A DNA stretch of 64,000 bases from positions 1-64,000 of the forward strand of contig CAYGZC010000329.1 in NCBI GenBank assembly GCA_964354225.1. The letters run 5' to 3'. Shown here piece by piece: positions 58,994 through 64,000 of the stretch; the first letter of the stretch is position 1, and each line of letters starts with the position of its first letter. Both the position numbers and the translations under genes were made by a program. This stretch comes from CAYGZC01 sp964354225 (GTDB lineage Bacteria > Bacteroidota > Ignavibacteria > UBA10030 > SZUA-254). A model generated the notes under the pieces. It was not told the origin of the DNA. It did no database searches and was given only the letters and a program-made list of their open reading frames with translations.

Positions 58994-59284
58994 ATGCCGC
59001 TCAGTATAGCTAAATCTCCCACCGAGTTAACACTCGTAAGTGAAACAGAATGCGAACATGGAGAATGTTATCATATCCGATTTTTTATCGAAGACCTCAG
59101 CGGTGCGGAATATTTTACACAAGAAGATGGTAAAATTACTTGGAAACAGATCGGAAAGCTGATTCTTCTCAAATCAGATTTTCTGGCACTGGAGAAAAAA
59201 TATATACAATTAACCAACGAAGAAATCTATACCCAATTACGGAAATTAACAGTGGCAGAGACTATATCCAGCCATATACATTAA
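58994..59284 (+). CDS. Unknown protein (96 aa)
   Basis: MPLSIAKSPTELTLVSETEC, then CEHGECYHIRFF and a helical end. SD GGAGGAG before the ATG. Sits between structural genes; function unknown. Confidence 0.5.
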   Translation: MPLSIAKSPTELTLVSETECEHGECYHIRFFIEDLSGAEYFTQEDGKITWKQIGKLILLKSDFLALEKKYIQLTNEEIYTQLRKLTVAETISSHIH

Positions 59285-59295
59285 GGTGAGATAAG

Positions 59296-61791
59296 ATGAC
59301 CGATAACTATTATTCACAGGTTCTCACCGAATTTTCCGTCACTAACACTTCCTACGCCGAGAAAGCCACCCTCGATTTTACCACCTATGCACAGGGAAAT
59401 TACCTTATTTTTATACAGGGTATGGCTACCTCAGCCAGTACCTCTCTTTCTATATATGTACGGGGACAGATAGACGATACCACTACCATTATGGAACAGG
59501 TAAATGAATCCGTAAACGCTACCCGTACCAACGAATATCTGAGCTTTCATACCTTCTATCTGGCTTCGGCTCTTGCCGCTGGTGCTCACTTTGTGGATAT
59601 TGATGCCTATGTAGAATCCGGTGCCACCGGCTACATGAAGAATATTCGTATAGTCGTTATTAATATCGGTATGCTCTGTCCTACCAGCGGAATGTACGGT
59701 TATGTTGCCACCGAAGCTTCTTTAGCCATCAGTGCCGCTGCTGGATCACCGACCACCTTACAAACTTTAAACATTACTCCCGATGTAACGGGAGATTATT
59801 TAATCCTCGGAACCTGTGAACTTTACTCTAACTCCGCATCCTCCAGTGCATATGTTCGATTGAACATCACCGCCGGTACGGAATATCTTCCCATTGATAC
59901 CGCAAAAGGTTCGACCGCTTATGAATACTGTGGGATGGAAGATCAGGATACTTCCGACCGTCATACCAAAACTTGGGGAGGTGTGGTTTCCCTTACCTCG
60001 GGAGCTTCCCGCGCTATTCTTATAGAAGGCTATCGTACTTCTACTAATACAGCCGCTGCTCTGAAACGGCGTATACTTGCTATTCGTCTTAATGCCGCTT
60101 CACCTTTAGTTCAATATAATGAAGTGACCACCGAAACCAGCGGTACTTCCACCTCCTATAACACCGGTCTGAATAAAGGTATTATCAGTTGGACACCCAC
60201 CTATGTAACCAATTGGACTATTATGGGTGGAATGAATTTTGAAAATAACACCGGAACAATCTCATCCGCTACCCGTTTATTTCATGCTACAGGTAATACG
60301 GGTAATGATTCTGGTACCATAAACGAGTGTATTAAACGGAATAAACAATCCACAACTACTACCACCGATTCCTGGCCAGCCTTTGGTATTGTAAACGAAG
60401 AACTTACTGCCGCTGCTCAGGTATTCATGATGCAGTATATGAACGTAGCTGCTGGAACCACCTATTATCGGGGTGGATGGGTTGTTGCCTGGCCAAACGG
60501 TGGAAATGAATTATCCACAACCAAAACGGCTGCGGCACAAATTAAAACAAGTGGATTATCCACAACCAAAGCTTCCGCTGTACGTGTAAAGGTAAAACAG
60601 AGTACCACCAAAACAGCAACCGCTCATATCGATTTACCAACCTATACCTATTCTACTACCAAAGCTGCCGCAGCTCGTATTAAAACCAAACTTAGTACCA
60701 CCAAAACTTCGGCAGCCAGAGTTAAACTCCTCGGTCAGTCAACAACAAAAACATCAACAGCAAGAGTTAAAACAAAATTAAGTACCACCAAAACTTCTGC
60801 CGTTCGGGTAAAGGTACGTCAGAGTACCACCAAAACTTCGGCGGTACGGGTTAAAATATTAGCACAGAGTACCACCAAAGCTGCTGCTGTAAAAGTTACG
60901 GTTCCTACTTGGACCAGAGATACAACAAAATCTGCTACAGCACGAATTGAGACCGAGTTATCAATCACCAAATCATCCGCCGCTCGGATTAAACTTATCG
61001 GACAGTATACTTCAAAAACATCTACCGCTCGGATAAAGGTAACCAAACAATCTACCTCCAAATCTGTAGCAGCCCGAATCAAAACAGAACTATATGGTTC
61101 TAAATCTTCCGCAGTCCGAGTTAAAACTAAATTAAGTACCACCAAATTATCTTCAACACGAATTAAACGTCTTGCACAGAGTACCACAAAATCTGTAGCG
61201 GCTCGAATCAAACATCTTGCTCATTATACCAGTTTAGCTTCCGCAGTTCGCTGTAAACATATCGGACATAGTACCACCAAAACTGCTACTGCTAAAATCA
61301 TAGGTCGATATTCAACCACAAAAATAGCCGCGGCTCGGATTAAAACTCTTAAATTATATACTACAAAATCAGCCAGTGCTAAAGTCAGTACCGCAAAATC
61401 TGTTAATAAGACAGCCGATGTGCGGGTTTATACTCATGGTGTATCTTCTACCAAGACAACTGCCGTACGGGTAAAGCATACCGATCATTATACAACTTTA
61501 CTTTCAACTACCAGAATAAAAAGTTCTTTATCGACCACAAAGAGTTTAACCGCAACAGTTGTGGACCGTAATTTTTTGGAATTAACAGCCGGTGCTAACA
61601 TCCTACCTGGTTCCGGTTTTACGCTACAGGCTGGAGCATTTATCCGAGCTCGTTCTTGGATTGATACAATTGTTACTATTACAAAAATAGGTATTCCCTA
61701 CGCGGTAATCATCGAAAATCTGGAACCCTACGGTATCATCGAAAAGATTAATATACCATCTCTGACCATAATTGAAGTGACACGTAACTGA
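59296..61791 (+). CDS. Giant repeat fibre / surface protein
   Basis: 831 residues. Residues 1-395: repeated beta domains rich in S, T, A, N with aromatic strands, like virion surface proteins. Residues about 409-755: about 24 repeats of 14-17 residues, consensus STTKT-A-ARIK followed by three to six variable residues, strongly basic. The C-terminal 70 residues (NILPGSGFTLQAGAFIRARS) form a cap. Likely an elongated beta repeat or a cell-surface binding shaft. SD AGGTGAG. Confidence 0.7.
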   Translation: MTDNYYSQVLTEFSVTNTSYAEKATLDFTTYAQGNYLIFIQGMATSASTSLSIYVRGQIDDTTTIMEQVNESVNATRTNEYLSFHTFYLASALAAGAHFVDIDAYVESGATGYMKNIRIVVINIGMLCPTSGMYGYVATEASLAISAAAGSPTTLQTLNITPDVTGDYLILGTCELYSNSASSSAYVRLNITAGTEYLPIDTAKGSTAYEYCGMEDQDTSDRHTKTWGGVVSLTSGASRAILIEGYRTSTNTAAALKRRILAIRLNAASPLVQYNEVTTETSGTSTSYNTGLNKGIISWTPTYVTNWTIMGGMNFENNTGTISSATRLFHATGNTGNDSGTINECIKRNKQSTTTTTDSWPAFGIVNEELTAAAQVFMMQYMNVAAGTTYYRGGWVVAWPNGGNELSTTKTAAAQIKTSGLSTTKASAVRVKVKQSTTKTATAHIDLPTYTYSTTKAAAARIKTKLSTTKTSAARVKLLGQSTTKTSTARVKTKLSTTKTSAVRVKVRQSTTKTSAVRVKILAQSTTKAAAVKVTVPTWTRDTTKSATARIETELSITKSSAARIKLIGQYTSKTSTARIKVTKQSTSKSVAARIKTELYGSKSSAVRVKTKLSTTKLSSTRIKRLAQSTTKSVAARIKHLAHYTSLASAVRCKHIGHSTTKTATAKIIGRYSTTKIAAARIKTLKLYTTKSASAKVSTAKSVNKTADVRVYTHGVSSTKTTAVRVKHTDHYTTLLSTTRIKSSLSTTKSLTATVVDRNFLELTAGANILPGSGFTLQAGAFIRARSWIDTIVTITKIGIPYAVIIENLEPYGIIEKINIPSLTIIEVTRN
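60530..61560 (+). repeat. Coding tandem repeat, STTKT-A-RIK array
   Basis: About 24 units of 42-51 bases, for example AGTACCACCAAAACTTC recurring with drift. Conserved Thr/Ser-Thr-Lys start, Ala-x-Ala middle, Arg-Ile/Val-Lys end. Unit-length variation is confined to the 3' part of each unit. The DNA has diverged far more than the protein in places, indicating selection on the peptide. Confidence 0.75.
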
Positions 61792-61801
61792 GAGTGACAT
61801 T

Positions 61802-62140
61802 ATGCCCATTACAATCTATAAAGGAAATCATACCTCCTATGATATCTCTATCTACGACCGATATAATCTACCTATGGATATCACCACTGCTCCTATTTCA
61901 TTTACTGTTTTTCCTTATAAAGAAGAAACAGGCACGGTTTTATTTACACGAGCAAATACCTTAGCAAGTGGAGGTGCATCGGAAATAGAAATGGTCTATC
62001 CGACCAGTGGATTATGCCGGTTGCATTTAATACCGGAAAACACGGTGCCACTTACCTTTCAAAGTTATTGGTACAAGTTGGAAGCGACTATTGGTAGTAA
62101 AATCTACACCCTATCCCAAGATGCATTCACCGTCATGTAA
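61802..62140 (+). CDS. Beta-domain structural protein (BppU-like)
   Basis: 112 residues: ITIYKGNHTSYDISIYDRYN, then PMDITTAPISFTVFPYKEE and a late SYWYKLEATIGSKIYTLSQD. Matches the Ig-like N-terminal domain of phage baseplate/fibre proteins with pattern KG...y.i.i.d..g...Dit.a.i.F.v. Directly follows the repeat fibre; probably its anchor. Confidence 0.55.
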   Translation: MPITIYKGNHTSYDISIYDRYNLPMDITTAPISFTVFPYKEETGTVLFTRANTLASGGASEIEMVYPTSGLCRLHLIPENTVPLTFQSYWYKLEATIGSKIYTLSQDAFTVM

Positions 62141-62146
62141 TTTTTT

Positions 62147-62347
62147 ATGCAAGTCATTTATTTAAAACAAAAAGATTTTGATATTCTTCTTTATGTCTTA
62201 GCAACGGATTTTGAATTAGGTTTAACCGTGACTGTAAATTTTTTTTCGAATAACAATTTTATATTTGATATACAAAAATGTATCTGTGATTTTTTATGCA
62301 ACTCCTTTACACAGAAAAAAATCTATATACAACCATGGATAGGATAG
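62147..62347 (+). CDS. Small protein (66 aa)
   Basis: T-tract start, MQVIYLKQKDFDILLYVLAT and onward. Runs through the junction of the next gene (CDFLCNSF). First gene of the resumed T-tract series. Function unknown. Confidence 0.4.
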   Translation: MQVIYLKQKDFDILLYVLATDFELGLTVTVNFFSNNNFIFDIQKCICDFLCNSFTQKKIYIQPWIG

Positions 62348-62538
62348 TTAATCGTATTACCACAGAATATATGTGTCACGATAATACAATAAACCTTTTG
62401 AATTCATTATCTTTCTTTCGGGTATTATACATTAAAATTGGAGACGAGATTAGGATCGAAAGCAAGAAGGAATATCTTAATTTTTATGAAAACATTCACA
62501 GAGGAGTTGACGAATACGAGCATCGAAATGTTTTCTAA
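62296..62538 (+). CDS. Small protein (80 aa)
   Basis: MQLLYTEKNLYTTMDRIVNR and onward; helical with a charged end. T-tract start inside the previous gene; also overlaps the next by 53 bases. Function unknown. Confidence 0.4.
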   Translation: MQLLYTEKNLYTTMDRIVNRITTEYMCHDNTINLLNSLSFFRVLYIKIGDEIRIESKKEYLNFYENIHRGVDEYEHRNVF

Positions 62539-62686
62539 AGAGATGTTATCTTTTAATGATTTCTACAGCGATATTATTTTGAATTTTATATTTTGTGATG
62601 ACTATACCGATATGGTTTCTATTTGGAATACATTTTTTAAGAATCCCTCACTAAATGTTATAAAACCGATAGTTGAAACCCTATGA
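62486..62686 (+). CDS. Small protein (66 aa)
   Basis: MKTFTEELTNTSIEMFSKEM and onward; acidic and aromatic. Start in AATTTTTATG. Overlaps the previous gene. Function unknown. Confidence 0.4.
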   Translation: MKTFTEELTNTSIEMFSKEMLSFNDFYSDIILNFIFCDDYTDMVSIWNTFFKNPSLNVIKPIVETL

Positions 62687-62692
62687 TTTTTT

Positions 62693-62779
62693 ATGAAAAT
62701 TCATTGTCCCATGAGTTTTGTGGATATGATAGGAGAAACTTTTAATGCCGCAACATCTACAGGAGAAATTACGACCTAA
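62693..62779 (+). CDS. Possible leader peptide (28 aa)
   Basis: T-tract start, MKIHCPMSFVDMIGETFNAA and eight more residues. Stop lies 35 bases inside the clamp-loader gene. May be a leader that passes ribosomes to that gene, whose own SD (GGAGAA) is inside it. Weak. Confidence 0.3.
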   Translation: MKIHCPMSFVDMIGETFNAATSTGEITT

Positions 62780-63668
62780 AAACTGGAACGATTTAATGGG
62801 ATTAAATTATAGTCCTATAGGATCAATAGATCAAAAGACTATACTGAAGAACCTTGCCGAAAAAGGAAATATACGAATCATGATGTTCACCGGACCTCCA
62901 GGTACGGGTAAAACTTCAACCGCTATCCTCTGGGCCACCACCTATCTTCACGCAAATTATGATGATGTGCGTGATGCTACTATAGAACCTGGAACGGGAC
63001 ATCCCAATGTCCGTTTAGTAAACGCTGCAGGAGATCGGGGTATTGATATAATCCGTAATCTGGTACCTGAGTTTATTCGATTGGATACCGAGGACGGCTA
63101 CTGTCGGGTGCTTATCTTTGATGAGGCAGAAGGACTGACACCACAGGCACAGGAAGCTTTAAAAGCCATTACCGAACAATATGCATGGAATTGTATCTTT
63201 ATCTTCTGTCTGAATCATATCGAGAGAATAGAAGAAGCCCTGATTTCCCGTAGTGCTGTATTCTACTTCGATCCCCTACCGCGGGATTTATTAGCCAACT
63301 GGCTATTAGAAAAATCGGTAAAATATAAAATCAATATCTCTCCTCACTTAGCCCTAAGTGTGGTAAGTTATTATAACGGCGATTTGAGACGGGTAACAAA
63401 CGATTTTCTCAATGTTTATGAAGGACAGACGGTTACCACTTGGAAACCGAAACCGACCTATGCCGATATTATCTTTGCCGCTAAATCTCCACAGGAAAAG
63501 TATCTGGAAATCGCCGCGAAAACCTATATTGATGGAGCAGAACTAATTCATGATCTGTTCATTCTCAACAAATACGAGAATCCGGTACAGTTTTATCAGG
63601 CCTTAAACGTCGTGGATAAAGACCCGATGATTGCCGTGCTCGGTGCTCTTGCCGCTCTTAAGCGGTAA
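62745..63668 (+). CDS. Replication factor C small subunit-like clamp loader
   Basis: 307 residues. AAA+ core: FTGPPGTGKTSTAILWATTY (Walker A, about residue 48), VRLVNAAGDRGIDIIRN, VLIFDEAEGLTPQAQEALKA (Walker B DEAE), FIFCLNHIERIEEALISRSA (sensor 1 Asn; the usual RSRC box degenerate). C-terminal NGDLRRVTNDF is the sensor 2 region. Loads the sliding clamp for DNA replication; archaeal type. Shorter than host RFC small subunits by a little. No clamp or large subunit in the window. Confidence 0.85.
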   Translation: MPQHLQEKLRPKNWNDLMGLNYSPIGSIDQKTILKNLAEKGNIRIMMFTGPPGTGKTSTAILWATTYLHANYDDVRDATIEPGTGHPNVRLVNAAGDRGIDIIRNLVPEFIRLDTEDGYCRVLIFDEAEGLTPQAQEALKAITEQYAWNCIFIFCLNHIERIEEALISRSAVFYFDPLPRDLLANWLLEKSVKYKINISPHLALSVVSYYNGDLRRVTNDFLNVYEGQTVTTWKPKPTYADIIFAAKSPQEKYLEIAAKTYIDGAELIHDLFILNKYENPVQFYQALNVVDKDPMIAVLGALAALKR

Positions 63669-63675
63669 TTTTTTT

Positions 63676-63990
63676 ATGGAACAACCAGTTTTTATTGTTC
63701 AAAAAGGAACCGGATTAACTAATATTTATGCGTCTGGTATTTGGCAAGATCCAACAGATAATAGACTCTACTTTCTTCGAAAAAACATGGTTATCGCTGT
63801 CTTTGATAAAGAATCTTGGGATTCTGTTGGAGTGACATATGTAGATAAAGAACAATTAGAAAAGTCTCAGAAAAGAGATAAGAATGATCAGATAAATATC
63901 GAGGACTTTGCGGCACGTTGCACAAAAATACCAATGTCTATAGATGAAATAAAGAAAGGTACAAAAAACGATGAGATGTATTTTGCCTAA
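63676..63990 (+). CDS. Unknown protein (104 aa)
   Basis: MEQPVFIVQKGTGLTNIYAS, YFLRKNMVIAVFDKESWDSV; strand-rich then a charged helical end. T-tract start. Another junction TAATTTTTTATG at 63988-63999 opens a further gene cut by the window edge. Confidence 0.55.
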   Translation: MEQPVFIVQKGTGLTNIYASGIWQDPTDNRLYFLRKNMVIAVFDKESWDSVGVTYVDKEQLEKSQKRDKNDQINIEDFAARCTKIPMSIDEIKKGTKNDEMYFA

Positions 63991-64000
63991 TTTTTTATGC

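Noticed and set aside
60819..61211. 130-codon minus-strand frame in the repeat protein
   Set aside because: A by-product of the repetitive codons on the plus strand; sequence mirrors the repeat period and has no start signal.
60530..61560. Regular repeats as a CRISPR array
   Set aside because: Repeats are in-frame, diverged and coding within an 831-codon gene; no spacers or leader, and no cas genes.
1..64000. Integrase, attachment site or insertion sequence
   Set aside because: No recombinase motif, transposase DDE/Y1 pattern or target duplication was found; T-tract junctions are not accompanied by tRNA-type attachment repeats.

Overview
The window looks like part of the genome of a head-tailed, contractile-tail (myovirus-type) virus of an archaeon. 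The archaeal host is inferred from three things seen here. Many genes have GGAGGTGAT-type Shine-Dalgarno (SD) sequences. TATA boxes (TTTATAAA, TATATAAAG, TATAAATA) lie at archaeal spacing before operons. A clamp-loader small subunit of the archaeal/eukaryotic RFC type is encoded near the right end. No integrase, CRISPR array or chromosomal housekeeping gene is visible.

Bases 1-24169, minus strand: one dense virion operon, read from right to left. Order: small terminase candidate, large terminase, portal, head genes, protease-scaffold, capsid, connectors, sheath, two tail-tube paralogues, chaperone-like protein, tape measure, two baseplate paralogues, hub/spike, fibre, two EF-hand membrane proteins, gp25-like wedge, baseplate J protein (cut by the window edge). 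Genes overlap by ATGA or TAATG or sit a few bases apart, mostly with good SDs.

Bases 24170-24880: divergent control region with TATA boxes on both strands, an 18-bp inverted repeat and two G8 tracts. It is a candidate origin or master switch.

Bases 24880-30000: AT-rich plus-strand genes of unknown function (a JAMM-like protein, an 844-aa protein, small proteins) with local repeats.

Bases 30000-57400: accessory region of about 80 small genes with an unusual format. Nearly every unit, protein or RNA, ends in a run of 5-9 T that touches the ATG of the next unit (consensus TAATTTTTTTATG; about 65 hand-counted cases to the window end). Recognisable products are an RNA ligase and a nucleotidyltransferase (RNA repair), two SAM methyltransferases, a DNA methyltransferase fused to a nuclease domain, a vWA/TROVE-like protein, DUF932, a DUF6745-like pair, a GP88-like protein, a YdjM-like membrane protein, an ArsR-like regulator and many tiny Cys-cluster proteins. 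RNA elements are a tRNA-Met, a tRNA-Leu with the unusual anticodon AAG, four tRNA-like elements lacking normal D and T arms, and several pseudoknotted or covarying RNAs.

Bases 57400-62140: plus-strand structural island with SDs and a TATA box. It includes an 831-aa protein with about 24 copies of a 14-17-residue STTKT-A-RIK repeat. Bases 62140-64000: return to T-tract genes, including the clamp loader.
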